The position numbers and the translations under genes are program-made. 64,000 nucleotides of DNA from an uncultured Eubacteriales bacterium (GTDB lineage: Bacteria > Bacillota > Clostridia > Christensenellales > Aristaeellaceae), in NCBI GenBank assembly GCA_902764875.1, contig CACWXP010000013.1, positions 1-64,000 of the forward strand. Reading direction: 5' to 3'. Positions 17,415 through 26,670 of this stretch are shown here, piece by piece (position 1 is the first letter of the stretch; each line of letters begins with the position of its first letter). Under the pieces are notes generated by a model. It was not told the DNA's origin and made no database searches. It saw only the letters and a list, made by a program, of their open reading frames with translations.

Positions 17415-18341
17415 TTGCCGTCATATCTTGTTACACATTACTATCACAGCGGATTTTCTGTTGCTTGCGACGATTCCATCCTGATCTTTGATTATTGGCT
17501 TGGCGAGAATCAGGAACTGGCGCCGAAATTTCGTCTCACAAAAAGAAATCTTGAGCGTTACAGTCATATTTATGTATTTATCAGCCATGATCATCCGGAT
17601 CATATGGATCCCGTTGTTTTCACCTGGAAGGATCTTCCGGGCATTCAGTATATCGTTTCCTCAGATATGCCGGTCGGAACGAGGGGACGTCGGATGGCGC
17701 CGGGAAATACCATTTGTTTCAGCGAAGAAGTGGAAGTGACGGCTTTTGATTCAACAGACCTGGGTGTGTCATTTCTGGTGAATTTCAAAGGCCTTCAGAT
17801 TTTTCATGCCGGAGATTTGAATTTCTGGCATTGGCGTGATGAATCCGGCATGAGAGAAATAGAGGAAGCGGACAATGAATTCCGCAAGGCAGTTGCTCCG
17901 ATATGTGAGAAAAAAGTGGATCTGGCTTTCTTTCCGTTGGATCCCCGGCAGGGAACGATGTTTGAAGCCGGGGCAAATTACTTTATTCTCAGTGTAAAAC
18001 CGCGCATTATGATTCCGATGCATTACTTTCATCGGGCGGAAGTCGCCATGGAATATGCGCGCACAGCCTCCTGCCGTACGACGGAAGTCATTGCTTTGCC
18101 CGGTTACGGCGATTTGCTGAATATCGATCTGGATCAGGAAGGTTACCTGAATCTTTCTTTTCCTGCCCGTTCCAAATTGCAGGAAGAAACGGATGAAGAA
18201 ACAAATGACGGTGAAAACACGGACGAAGAATCTGTCCTGACGGAAAACGATCCTTTCCGTGAGAGCGATCTGCCTTTAACCCAGTTGGTGCATAGGGAGG
18301 AGGAAAGTTATCCACAGGGGGAAACAGTGCCGAATACTTGA
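17415..18341 (+). CDS. metallo-beta-lactamase-fold hydrolase
   Basis: The 308-residue protein has the zinc-binding HDHPDH motif at 58-63 (after YVFIS), a second metal histidine in FHAGDLNFWHW, an acidic PLDPR segment and a late histidine in MIPMHYFH, all typical of the metallo-beta-lactamase fold. It appears cytosolic. The last 60 residues are a Glu/Asp-rich tail of no known fold. TTG at 17415 is chosen because GGGAGG lies 8 bp upstream. The substrate is unknown. It stands between two DnaA-box clusters, and its last 12 codons contain a perfect DnaA box, so it is embedded in the origin region. Confidence 0.8.
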   Translation: MPSYLVTHYYHSGFSVACDDSILIFDYWLGENQELAPKFRLTKRNLERYSHIYVFISHDHPDHMDPVVFTWKDLPGIQYIVSSDMPVGTRGRRMAPGNTICFSEEVEVTAFDSTDLGVSFLVNFKGLQIFHAGDLNFWHWRDESGMREIEEADNEFRKAVAPICEKKVDLAFFPLDPRQGTMFEAGANYFILSVKPRIMIPMHYFHRAEVAMEYARTASCRTTEVIALPGYGDLLNIDLDQEGYLNLSFPARSKLQEETDEETNDGENTDEESVLTENDPFRESDLPLTQLVHREEESYPQGETVPNT

Positions 18342-18498
18342 TAAATACAGGCTTTCGGGAGTTTTCCACAAGTTTTCCACAGCCTGGGGAGAACTTTCCA
18401 CAGCTGCCTGTGAATAACGAAACCCGTTGAAAAATAAAGGTTTTCAGCACCGGGATGTTTTTGTCCCTTACAATATATAGGTTTGAGCCTGTGGAAAA
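18308..18498. other. DnaA-box cluster 3, downstream of the MBL gene
   Basis: A perfect TTATCCACA at 18308-18316 lies inside the end of the MBL gene. It is followed by TTTTCCACA at 18362-18370 and 18373-18381, CTTTCCACA at 18394, TGTGAATAA at 18409-18417 and TGTGGAAAA at 18490-18498. Apart from the terminator that follows there is no other feature in this gap. Confidence 0.6.
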
Positions 18499-18536
18499 GT
18501 CTCTGCTCGACACTTGCGAACAGAGACGTTTTTTTG
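18499..18536 (+). terminator. intrinsic terminator after the MBL gene
   Basis: GTCTCTG (18499-18505) pairs with CAGAGAC (18521-18527) around a 15-nt loop, followed by GTTTTTTT. Confidence 0.7.
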
Positions 18537-18568
18537 AGCAGGGGGGCGCAGATAACGCAATCCGGCGG

Positions 18569-19792
18569 TCAGGTCAGAAATGCTTCAGAACGATCTGTTC
18601 CGTCTGCCTGCGGGAGAGAAATCCCCATCAGTCCGGCAATGGTTGGACCGACATCCCGCATTTTCATGTAAGGTATTTCCATGCCGTGTTTAATACCTTT
18701 TCCGAAGACCGAGAACAGGCATAAATCACCATCCCGGCCGGGACCAAATCCGTGCGTGGCGGCTTCCCGCTTTTTCTCATCCAGGGCATCGGAGAAAACG
18801 ACGCCTTCGGCGGCTTCGGCTGCGAACAGCGGTCCTTGAACGGCATGCATCCGGTTCAGGTCTTCCCGGTAATATAGTCGGGAAATCTTCATTTTCTCCA
18901 GCAATTCCGGCGGAAAAAGCTTTTCCGGACAGACGGATCCGGCTTGACTGTTTGCGGGAAAGAAGTATGCGCTCATTCCGTTACTTTGGACATATAGGGC
19001 TTTGTCCAGTCCGTATTGCCGTAGTTTTTCCGTCAGGTTCACCGTTTCCCGGATGTCTTCCTGCCCGTGATCGCTGACCGCGATCAACAACGCGTCTTTC
19101 ATGCCGGGCGTTTCCGTTATGGCCCGGTGAAGATCTGCCAGCCACCGATCATTTCGGCGGATCGCGTTGAGGGCTTCCCGGCTGAAGGTACCGTAATGGT
19201 GCCGTGCTTCATCCAGATCAATCAGATGAAGCGCGGTGAAGTCCGGCCGGTGTTTTCGGATGGTATCGGCGGCCAGGGCAGCAGCATAGTCGCTCAGATA
19301 CGGTTCCTGAATACCTCTTCGCAGGTGTCCGAAGTGTTTCTCACCTCTCAGAAGATATATGGGCGATCCGTAGCGCAGCGCTTTCAGTACCGCATTTTCA
19401 TTTTTCAATGGATGCACTTCCGGAAAGCACCAGCGTACGGACCTGTTCCGGCAATTGACGGGCCAGAGGATGGAACAGTTTTGTCCGCCGTTTTTTTTAA
19501 CGGCTTCGAAAAGCGTTGGCACCTGAACATGCTTCCGTTCCCAGTACCAGACGCGTTCCGCTTTGGGCACGTCCGGCTGGGGAGGCTGATTCTGTCCCAC
19601 GCCGGTTTTGTCCGGATCGCACCCGGTCACCATGGTCACATGGATCGGGTACGTCAGTGCGGGAAAGATCGTTTCCACCCGCCGGCAGAAAGTGCCTTCC
19701 CGCATCATGCGGGTGAGGAACCCGTTGGGATCCGGATGCTCAGTATCGGCAATGAAAAACGCATCCAGCGAAACCAGTACAACTTTACGCAT
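18569..19792 (-). CDS. alkaline phosphatase superfamily protein (nucleotide pyrophosphatase/phosphodiesterase type)
   Basis: The 407-residue protein starts MRKVVLVSLDAF with the first metal aspartate (D10) and has the nucleophile threonine in FPALTYPIHVTMVTG (T47). Further metal ligands follow in LIDLDEARHHYG and AVSDHGQED, and HGFGPGRDGD precedes the C-terminus. This is the type I phosphodiesterase/nucleotide pyrophosphatase layout. No signal peptide is visible, so it probably acts in the cytosol. The substrate (nucleotide, phospholipid headgroup or phosphonate) cannot be told from the sequence. The ATG at 19792 follows CGGAGG. Confidence 0.85.
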   Translation of the reverse strand: MRKVVLVSLDAFFIADTEHPDPNGFLTRMMREGTFCRRVETIFPALTYPIHVTMVTGCDPDKTGVGQNQPPQPDVPKAERVWYWERKHVQVPTLFEAVKKNGGQNCSILWPVNCRNRSVRWCFPEVHPLKNENAVLKALRYGSPIYLLRGEKHFGHLRRGIQEPYLSDYAAALAADTIRKHRPDFTALHLIDLDEARHHYGTFSREALNAIRRNDRWLADLHRAITETPGMKDALLIAVSDHGQEDIRETVNLTEKLRQYGLDKALYVQSNGMSAYFFPANSQAGSVCPEKLFPPELLEKMKISRLYYREDLNRMHAVQGPLFAAEAAEGVVFSDALDEKKREAATHGFGPGRDGDLCLFSVFGKGIKHGMEIPYMKMRDVGPTIAGLMGISLPQADGTDRSEAFLT

Positions 19793-19836
19793 ACGTGTGC
19801 CTCCGAAACGCGCCTAAGCGCGTGAACCTCTTCAAA

Positions 19837-19864
19837 AAAAGGACTGCCCGAAGGCAGTCCTTTT
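19837..19864 (-). terminator. terminator of the isomerase gene
   Basis: GGACTGCC (19841-19848) pairs with GGCAGTCC (19853-19860). On the minus strand the loop reads TTCG and a run of seven T follows, at the correct side of the isomerase stop at 19875. Confidence 0.85.
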
Positions 19865-19874
19865 CAAAAACCGA

Positions 19875-21359
19875 TTATGCCCAGGGATTCTCCGTGGGAT
19901 AGGGCAGACTCTTGGGCTGGTTCCAGGCGATGTCCTGAACACCCAGATACTTGAATACTTCGAACAGCAGTTTCGCGCAGTGGGTGAAGGCAACGGCGCC
20001 GTGGTGCGGATAGCGCTTCTGCACCAGCACATGGCGGTAGAAGCGGCCCATTTCTTTGATGGCGAAGATGCCGATGCCGCCGAAGGACTGGGTGGCTACG
20101 GGCAGCACTTCACCTTCGGCGATGTAGGCGCGGACAATGCCGTCGCTGTCGCACTGCAGGCGGTAGAAGGTGATGGGGCTGGCCGCAATGTCGCCTTCCA
20201 GCGTTCCGCGGGTGAAGTCCGGTTCGCTTCCTTCGGGCTCGAGCAGGCGGTGCTGAATCAGCTGGTACTTAATGGCGCGGTCGGCACACATTTTGCAGCT
20301 GGGGGTGTTGCCGCAGTGGAAGCCCATGAAGGTATCGGTCAGGGCATACTTGTACTTGCCCTTGATGTCCTTGTCGTAAATGTATTCCGGAACGCTGTTG
20401 TTGATGTCCAGCAGGGTGACAGCGTCTTCGGTGAGGCAGGCGCCGATGTACTCGCTCAGCGCGCCGTAGATGTCCACTTCGCAGCTGACCGGAATCCCGC
20501 GGGAAGCCAGGCGGCTGTTGACGTAGCAGGGCTCAAATCCGAACTGGCTCGGGAAGGCGGGCCAGCACTTGTCCGCGAAGGCCACGTACTTCCGGGCGCC
20601 CTTGTGAGCTTCCGCCCAGTCGAGCAGCGTCAGTTCGAACTGCGCCATGCGCTCGTTCATTTCGGGATAGTACTTGCCTTTGCCCATTTCCTTGGCCATG
20701 GCGGCGGCCACTTTCTTGATGCGGGGATCTCCGGCGTGCTCCTTGTAGCTCACCAGCAGGTCCAGTTCGCTGTTCTCCTCGATCTCGATGCCCAGTTCGT
20801 ACAGACCCTTGATCGGCGCGTTGCAGGCGAAGAAGTCTTGGGGCCGGGGTCCGAAGGTGATGATCTTCAGGTTCTTGAGGCCTACGATGACCCGGGCGAT
20901 CGGGAAGAATTCAATAATCTTCTTGGCCAGATCGTCTGCATTGCCGACGGGGTATTCCGGAATGTAGCCCTTGAGCTTGCGCATGCCCAGGTTGTAGCTG
21001 CAGTTCAGCATGCCGCAGTAGGCGTCGCCGCGGCCGTTGATCATGTCGCCGTCGCCTTCCGCTGCCGCCACGAACATCACCGGGCCGTCGAAGTATTTGG
21101 CGACCAGGGTTTCGGGAGTTTCCGGACCGAAGTTGCCCAGGAACACGCACGCGGCGTTGCATTCGTTGGCCTTCAGCTCTTCAACCGCTTTCAGCATGTC
21201 GGCTTCGTTTTCAACCGTGGTTTTGATCTCAACAAAGTTGACCTTTTTCCTCTTCAGCTTCGCGGCGATGGCGGCACGGCGCTTTTCGCTCAGCGCGATG
21301 GGGAAACAGTCGCGGGATACGGCGACCAGACCGAGTTTAATGACCGGGATGTTTTCCAT
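19875..21359 (-). CDS. L-fucose/L-arabinose isomerase family protein
   Basis: The 494-residue protein belongs to the FucI/AraA ketol-isomerase fold. It begins MENIPVIKLGLVAVSRDCFP and includes NGRGDAYCGMLNCSYNLG, CEVDIYGALSEYIG and the C-terminal TDTFMGFHCGNTPSC, where metal ligands of this family are found. It may interconvert an aldose and a ketose in the cytosol, but no sugar kinase or transporter is adjacent, so the sugar is unknown. The ATG at 21359 is chosen for its GGAGGAGG ribosome binding site, and an ideal promoter lies at 21413-21441. Codon use looks like that of a highly expressed gene. Confidence 0.82.
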   Translation of the reverse strand: MENIPVIKLGLVAVSRDCFPIALSEKRRAAIAAKLKRKKVNFVEIKTTVENEADMLKAVEELKANECNAACVFLGNFGPETPETLVAKYFDGPVMFVAAAEGDGDMINGRGDAYCGMLNCSYNLGMRKLKGYIPEYPVGNADDLAKKIIEFFPIARVIVGLKNLKIITFGPRPQDFFACNAPIKGLYELGIEIEENSELDLLVSYKEHAGDPRIKKVAAAMAKEMGKGKYYPEMNERMAQFELTLLDWAEAHKGARKYVAFADKCWPAFPSQFGFEPCYVNSRLASRGIPVSCEVDIYGALSEYIGACLTEDAVTLLDINNSVPEYIYDKDIKGKYKYALTDTFMGFHCGNTPSCKMCADRAIKYQLIQHRLLEPEGSEPDFTRGTLEGDIAASPITFYRLQCDSDGIVRAYIAEGEVLPVATQSFGGIGIFAIKEMGRFYRHVLVQKRYPHHGAVAFTHCAKLLFEVFKYLGVQDIAWNQPKSLPYPTENPWA

Positions 21360-21412
21360 GAATATACCTCCTCCAAAATAATCAAAATTGTACGGACTTT
21401 GCCTTAAATCTA

Positions 21413-21441
21413 AGGATATCATTTACAGGCCCTGAAGTCAA
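21413..21441 (-). promoter_or_regulatory. promoter of the isomerase gene
   Basis: On the minus strand TTGACT (21441-21436), 17 bp and TATCCT (21418-21413). Confidence 0.65.
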
Positions 21442-21519
21442 GAAAAATGCACAAAACAGGCACTTTTTTGACCGCTTTTTCCAAAAACGAAAAACGGACG
21501 GATTTTTAGGCAAAAAAGG

Positions 21520-21548
21520 TTGCAAAACAGAAAAAAAACAGGTAGAAT
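21520..21548 (+). promoter_or_regulatory. promoter of gap
   Basis: TTGCAA (21520-21525), 17 bp and TAGAAT (21543-21548), 51 bp before the gap ATG. Confidence 0.7.
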
Positions 21549-21599
21549 ACCCGTTGGAACTGAAACCGCGCAAGCGATATTTTTAAGGAGGGTTTCACA

Positions 21600-22631
21600 A
21601 TGGCAGTGAAAGTTGCAATTAATGGTTTCGGACGGATCGGCCGTCTTGCTTTCCGTCAGATGTTCGGTGCCGAGGGCTACGAAGTCGTCGCGATCAACGA
21701 CCTGACCAGCCCCGCCATGCTGGCGCACCTGCTCAAGTATGACACCGCCCAGAAGGGCTACTGCGGCGTCATCGGCGAGAACAAGCACACCGTCGAAGCG
21801 ACCGAGAATTCCATCATCGTTGACGGCAAAGAGATCACCATCTACGCCATCAAGGATGCCAAGGAGTGCCCCTGGGACCAGCTGGGTGTTGACGTCGTGC
21901 TCGAGTGCACCGGTTTCTACACCTCCAAGGAAAAGGCCATGGCTCATGTCGAAGCCGGCGCCAAGAAGGTCGTTATCTCCGCTCCCGCGGGCAACGATCT
22001 GCCCACCATCGTTTACAATGTAAACCACAACACCCTGAAGCCTGAAGACAAGGTCATCTCCGCCGCCAGCTGCACCACCAACTGCCTGGCTCCCATGACC
22101 AAGGCTCTGAATGACAACTTCCCGATCCTGTCCGGTATCATGACCACCGTTCATGCCTACACAGGCGATCAGATGATCCTCGACGGCCCGCATCGCAAGG
22201 GCGACCTGCAGCGTGCCCGTGCTGGCGCCGCCAACATCGTGCCCAACAGCACCGGTGCTGCCAAGGCCATCGGTCTGGTTATCCCCGAGCTGAACGGCAA
22301 GCTGATCGGCTCCGCCCAGCGCGTCCCGGTTCCCACCGGCTCCACCACGATCCTCGTGGCCGTCGTGAAGGGCAAGGATGTCACCAAGGAAGCCATCAAC
22401 GCCGCTATGAAGGCGCAGAGCTCCGAATCCTTCGGCTACACCACCGAGAAACTGGTTTCCTCCGATATCATCGGCATGACCTACGGCTCCCTGTTCGATG
22501 CCAACCAGACCATGGTGACCAAGATTGACGACGACACCTATCAGGTGCAGGTCGTGTCCTGGTACGACAACGAGAACAGCTACACCAGCCAGATGGTCCG
22601 CACCATCAAGTACTTCGCCGAGCTGAAGTAA
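21600..22631 (+). CDS. gap: glyceraldehyde-3-phosphate dehydrogenase, type I
   Basis: Oxidises glyceraldehyde-3-phosphate with NAD and phosphate in glycolysis. The 343-residue protein has the nucleotide fold start [16 protein letters not shown], the catalytic [10 protein letters not shown] (C158), the conserved HAYTGDQ, and the C-terminal [16 protein letters not shown]. The ATG follows AAGGAGGG. Strongly biased codon use (GGC, AAG, CTG, ATC) suggests high expression. It is transcribed alone, divergent from the isomerase. The sequence from its stop to the next gene is described separately because it may be a regulatory leader. Confidence 0.97.
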   Translation: MAVKVAINGFGRIGRLAFRQMFGAEGYEVVAINDLTSPAMLAHLLKYDTAQKGYCGVIGENKHTVEATENSIIVDGKEITIYAIKDAKECPWDQLGVDVVLECTGFYTSKEKAMAHVEAGAKKVVISAPAGNDLPTIVYNVNHNTLKPEDKVISAASCTTNCLAPMTKALNDNFPILSGIMTTVHAYTGDQMILDGPHRKGDLQRARAGAANIVPNSTGAAKAIGLVIPELNGKLIGSAQRVPVPTGSTTILVAVVKGKDVTKEAINAAMKAQSSESFGYTTEKLVSSDIIGMTYGSLFDANQTMVTKIDDDTYQVQVVSWYDNENSYTSQMVRTIKYFAELK

Positions 22632-22635
22632 TGAG

Positions 22636-22785
22636 AGAGCGACCGAATCACTGATTCGGCCAAAGATACCTCCCATGCTGCAGCCGCCGTCCCGGAATGA
22701 AGCAAAACGCGGAAAGCCCGGGTAAGTACGGAAATAAGGTAGCGCTCAGTGCCCGCTTTCGGAGAACCGAAAGCGGGCATTTTAT
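22636..22785 (+). ncRNA. structured RNA element with terminator: gap 3' UTR or leader of the ABC exporter genes
   Basis: GAGCG near 22637 can pair with CGCTC at 22743-22747, enclosing a hairpin CCGAATCA/TGATTCGG (22643-22659) and a stem built from CCGTCCCGG and CCGGG...ACGG. Immediately after comes a terminator (22751-22784). A closed multibranch followed by a terminator is a riboswitch-like plan. I could not match it to a known class. It may equally be only the 3' end of gap. Confidence 0.35.
22751..22784 (+). terminator. strong intrinsic terminator after gap
   Basis: GCCCGCTTTCGG (22751-22762) pairs perfectly with CCGAAAGCGGGC (22767-22778) around AGAA, followed by ATTTTA. It ends 51 bp before the ABC gene start. 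Confidence 0.85.
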
Positions 22786-22834
22786 GTCCTTCGGAGAGGA
22801 AACCTTTTGAACCGTTATCAAAAGGAGAATCCCC

Positions 22835-24781
22835 ATGGAAATGATAAAAAATCCGGAACAGCAGCCCCGGCCCGGCCGGGGAAAGCTGATCCTTCAATTC
22901 TTAAAAGGCAGCAAAACCTTCTTTATTATATGTATGTTTTGCTCCGCCCTCTCCGGCCTGGCCGAGACCGTCATGCCTCAGATTGTGCGCGTCACTGTGG
23001 ACAACATCATCGGTTCCGCTTCCGTGGAAAATCTTTCCCCGGTCATCCGCTTTGCCCTGTCCGCTTTCGGCGGTCCGGATTATCTGCGGGTTCATCTGTG
23101 GATCATGGCGCTGGCCGTGCTGGCGGTGGCGCTGGTCAATGCGGCCGCGGTCTACTGTTTCCGCGTGTTCAACGCCCGGGGCGGCGAAACCCTCGTCAAA
23201 AATATGCGCGATACGCTCTACCGCCATATCGCGCGCCTGCCCTTCCAGTGGCATATGCAAAATCATACCGGCGACATTATCCAGCGCTGCACCAGCGATA
23301 TCGATACCACCCGGAATTTCATCTCCGAGCAGCTCATCGTTCTGGTCCGGATCCTCTTTATGCTGGTTCTGTCGATGATGTTCATGTTCAGCATGAATGT
23401 CACCCTGACCCTGATTGCCATGGCGCCGCTGCCGGTCATCATTTGGTATTCGATTTTCTTCCACCATAAGTTCCGCAAGGGTTTCCAGGAGTGCGACGAA
23501 AACGAGGGCAAGCTTTCCGCCATGGTGCAGGAGAACCTCACCGGCGTGCGCGTGGTCCGGGCTTTCGGCCGGGAGCGCTATGAGCGCGACCGCTTCGGAA
23601 AGCAGAATTCCTTCTATACCGGCCTCTGGGTGAAGCTTGGGAAACTGATGGCCTTCTTCTGGTGCTCCGCGGATATTCTTTCCGGCATCCAGATCATGCT
23701 GGTCGTGATTTTCGGCGTCCTTTTCTGTCTGCACCGGGGCATGACCGCCGGTGAATTCATCGCTTTCGTCAGCTATAACGGCATGCTCGTCTGGCCGGTG
23801 CGCCAGCTGGGCCGCATGATTTCCGAAATGTCGAAGGCCGGCGTCGGTATCGACCGGATCGGCTATATCATGGACGCCGAAGAGGAAAAGGACGAACCCG
23901 ACGCCTTCGACGCGCCCATGGACGGCGACATTCGCTTCGAGCATGTGACGTTCGGCTATGAGGGCAGCCCGGAAATGCTCCACGATGTGGATCTGACGAT
24001 CCCCGCCGGAACCACCCTCGGCATTCTCGGCGGCACAGGCTCCGGCAAGTCCACCATGATGTATCTGCTGGACCGCCTCTATCCGCTCCCGGAAGAGGGC
24101 GGCCGCATCACCATCGGCGGCACGGACATCCGCAAAATCCGCCTGGAGCATCTGCGGCGGAATATCGGCATCGTGCTGCAGGAGCCTTTCCTTTTCTCCC
24201 GCACTCTTCGGGAGAATCTGGCGATCACCTCGCCGGATCTGGATGAAGCGGCCCTGCGCGACGCCGCCCGAACGGCCTGCCTCGAGGAGACGATTGCGTC
24301 TTTTTCCAAGGGTTACGATACCTTTGTGGGCGAGCGCGGCGTAACGCTTTCCGGCGGCCAGAAGCAGCGGGCGGCCATCGCCCGGATGCTTACGCGGCAG
24401 ACACCGATCATGATTTTTGACGATTCCCTTTCCGCCGTCGATACCGAGACCGACGCAAAAATCCGGTCGGCCCTGGAGAAGCGCTTCGGCTCCGCCACGA
24501 TCATCCTGATCTCCCACCGGATCACGACGCTCTCGAAGGCGGATAAGGTGTTGGTGCTGGATCACGGTTCCGTGGCCCAGTTCGGCACGCCCGCCGAGCT
24601 CAGCGTGCAGCCCGGGCTGTACAAACAAATTGAAGAAATTCAGTCCTTCCACGGAGAGGATCCGTCCGGGGATCCCATCTACGGCGCGAAACAGATACCG
24701 CGGCAGATCGCGGCGGACGCAGAGGAAGCGCAAAACCGGAACAGCTGCGATGACTGCAGGGAAAGCGAGGTGAGCGAATAA
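22835..24781 (+). CDS. ABC exporter, ATPase-permease half 1 of a heterodimer
   Basis: The 648-residue type IV exporter half has about six membrane helices (30-330) and a C-terminal ATPase with Walker A GGTGSGKST (399-407), signature LSGGQKQR and Walker B IMIFDDSLSAVD. The catalytic glutamate after Walker B is Asp (DD), the mark of the non-hydrolysing site in heterodimeric exporters of the TM287/288 or BmrCD type. A charged C-terminal extension of about 40 residues contains a C-D-D-C pair. Its stop overlaps the ATG of half 2 by one base, so they are coupled. The substrate, drug or lipid, is unknown. Confidence 0.9.
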   Translation: MEMIKNPEQQPRPGRGKLILQFLKGSKTFFIICMFCSALSGLAETVMPQIVRVTVDNIIGSASVENLSPVIRFALSAFGGPDYLRVHLWIMALAVLAVALVNAAAVYCFRVFNARGGETLVKNMRDTLYRHIARLPFQWHMQNHTGDIIQRCTSDIDTTRNFISEQLIVLVRILFMLVLSMMFMFSMNVTLTLIAMAPLPVIIWYSIFFHHKFRKGFQECDENEGKLSAMVQENLTGVRVVRAFGRERYERDRFGKQNSFYTGLWVKLGKLMAFFWCSADILSGIQIMLVVIFGVLFCLHRGMTAGEFIAFVSYNGMLVWPVRQLGRMISEMSKAGVGIDRIGYIMDAEEEKDEPDAFDAPMDGDIRFEHVTFGYEGSPEMLHDVDLTIPAGTTLGILGGTGSGKSTMMYLLDRLYPLPEEGGRITIGGTDIRKIRLEHLRRNIGIVLQEPFLFSRTLRENLAITSPDLDEAALRDAARTACLEETIASFSKGYDTFVGERGVTLSGGQKQRAAIARMLTRQTPIMIFDDSLSAVDTETDAKIRSALEKRFGSATIILISHRITTLSKADKVLVLDHGSVAQFGTPAELSVQPGLYKQIEEIQSFHGEDPSGDPIYGAKQIPRQIAADAEEAQNRNSCDDCRESEVSE

Positions 24782-26601
24782 TGGAACAGACCCTGCATAA
24801 AACCGATGATTATAAGTCCCTGCCGTTTTTCGGCATTCCCCGGCTCTTCCCCTATCTGCGGAAGTATCGGAAAACCCTGACTGCGATGGTGATCTGCGGC
24901 CTCCTGGGCACCAGTGTGGATATTCTGATCCCTGTCCTCCAGCGTTACGCCCTCAATCACTTCATTGCCGGAAACACCCTGGACACCCTGCCCTGGTATA
25001 TCGTGATCTATGTGGCGCTGATTGTTTTCGCCTCCTGCGTGAACTTTGTTTCCTGCAACGGGGCCATGAAAACCGAGGTTTCTGTGAACCGGGATCTGCG
25101 CAACGCGGCCTTCAACCACCTGCAGACGCTTTCCTTTTCCTATTATAATCAGAACAGCGTCGGCTGGATCCATTCCCGCGTCATGTCGGACACCTCGCGC
25201 ATCGGCAGTCTCGTTTCCTGGACGCTGATGGACGCCGTCTGGCACACCAGCTATCTTGTCGGCTCCCTTGTGGTGATGCTGATTATCAATGCCCGCCTGG
25301 CGCTGCTGGTCATGCTGATCCTTCCGCTCATCGTGATTCTCTTCTCCCTTTTCCAGAAGAAGCTCATCATGGCGAACCGGAAAATCCGGGAGCTGAATTC
25401 CCGCATCACCGGGGATTTCAACGAAGGCATCACCGGCGCGAAAACCGTAAAAACCCTGGTTGTTGAAGACAAGATGGCCGAAGACTTTGTGAAGGATACC
25501 TCCGAGTACAAGGCCGCTGCGATCCGCGCGGCCCGTCTGCGCGGCGCCTTCTCCGTCACGATGCACCTGGCATCCTCCATGGCCCTGGCCATCGTCCTGT
25601 GGAAGGGCGGCTACATCGCCGCCGCCGAGGTGGGAACTTTCTCCATGTTCATGTCCTATGCCCAGGGCATGATGGAACCGGTCCGCTGGATTGTGGACGC
25701 CATCTCCGGCGTCATCACGACTCAGGTGAACATCGAGCGTCTCACCCGGTTGCTGGGCACGAAGTCCGATGTCACCGATTCTGCCGAAGTCATCGCCATG
25801 TACGGCGACTCCTTCAACCCGAAAAAAGAAAACTGGGAACCCATCAAGGGCGATATTGAGTTCGAGGACGTTTCCTTCCGCTATCCGGACGGCGACGAAT
25901 ATGTGCTCGAGCATTTCAATCTGAAAATCCCCTTCGGCTCCAATATTGCTATCGTCGGTGAAACCGGTGCCGGTAAGTCTACGCTGGTCAACCTGGTCTG
26001 CCGCTTCTTTGAGCCGACCTCCGGCCGCGTGCTGATCGACGGCCGCGATGCCCGGGACCGCTCCCAGCTTTGGCTGCATTCCGCCATCGGCTATGTGCTC
26101 CAGACGCCGCACCTTTTTTCCGGAACGATCCGTGAAAACCTGTTGTACGGCAACCCGAACGTCTCTGAGGAGGCTATTGCCCGTGCCCTGAAACTGGTTT
26201 CCGCGGACGAAGTCGTTGCCCGCATGGAAAAGGGCATTGATTCCAACGTGGGCGAGGGCGGCGATCTGCTCTCCACCGGTGAAAAGCAGCTGATCTCCTT
26301 TGCCCGGGCCATCCTGGCCGATCCGCGCATCCTCGTGTTGGATGAAGCCACCGCTTCCGTCGATACGCTGACCGAGCAGAAGATCCAGTCTGCCATCGAT
26401 ACGATCATTCAGGGCCGGACGTCCCTTGTCATCGCTCATCGCCTGTCCACTGTCCGCAATGCGGATCTAATCCTCGTGGTTATGAACGGGAAGATTGTCG
26501 AGCAGGGAACCCATGCCGAACTGTTGAAAAAGCAGGGAAATTACTACCGTCTCTACACCCGTCAGTATGAGGACGAAGCAACAAAAGGCATTCTGTCGTA
26601 A
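24781..26601 (+). CDS. ABC exporter, ATPase-permease half 2 of a heterodimer
   Basis: The 606-residue partner has six membrane helices and an ATPase domain with Walker A GETGAGKST (393-401), the variant signature LSTGEKQ and a normal Walker B ILVLDEATASVD with the catalytic glutamate, then the H-loop VIAHRLSTV. The asymmetry with half 1 (normal signature but DD Walker B there; variant signature but DE here) fits one active and one degenerate nucleotide site. Expected location is the cytoplasmic membrane. The last codons form one copy of a 48-bp direct repeat whose second copy lies 118 bp further on. Confidence 0.9.
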   Translation: MEQTLHKTDDYKSLPFFGIPRLFPYLRKYRKTLTAMVICGLLGTSVDILIPVLQRYALNHFIAGNTLDTLPWYIVIYVALIVFASCVNFVSCNGAMKTEVSVNRDLRNAAFNHLQTLSFSYYNQNSVGWIHSRVMSDTSRIGSLVSWTLMDAVWHTSYLVGSLVVMLIINARLALLVMLILPLIVILFSLFQKKLIMANRKIRELNSRITGDFNEGITGAKTVKTLVVEDKMAEDFVKDTSEYKAAAIRAARLRGAFSVTMHLASSMALAIVLWKGGYIAAAEVGTFSMFMSYAQGMMEPVRWIVDAISGVITTQVNIERLTRLLGTKSDVTDSAEVIAMYGDSFNPKKENWEPIKGDIEFEDVSFRYPDGDEYVLEHFNLKIPFGSNIAIVGETGAGKSTLVNLVCRFFEPTSGRVLIDGRDARDRSQLWLHSAIGYVLQTPHLFSGTIRENLLYGNPNVSEEAIARALKLVSADEVVARMEKGIDSNVGEGGDLLSTGEKQLISFARAILADPRILVLDEATASVDTLTEQKIQSAIDTIIQGRTSLVIAHRLSTVRNADLILVVMNGKIVEQGTHAELLKKQGNYYRLYTRQYEDEATKGILS

Positions 26602-26635
26602 TTCGTCAACACGAAGGCGGGAGCATCTGCCAAAA
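26588..26635 (+). repeat. direct repeat copy A at the end of the ABC gene
   Basis: Starts GCATTCTGTC and contains CAACACGA and GGCGGGAGC. It matches copy B (26706-26753) over 48 bp with about eight differences. Confidence 0.75.
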
Positions 26636-26670
26636 AAGGACAGCAAGACACAAAAGGCACAAAAAAGCAA

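Noticed and set aside
19980-21407. 475-codon frame opposite the sugar isomerase
   Set aside because: Antisense shadow with no start signal; the isomerase has promoter, ribosome binding site and terminator.
22636-22750. Assignment to SAM, TPP, FMN, cobalamin, ykkC or yybP riboswitch classes
   Set aside because: The core consensus strings of these classes, as I know them, are not present.
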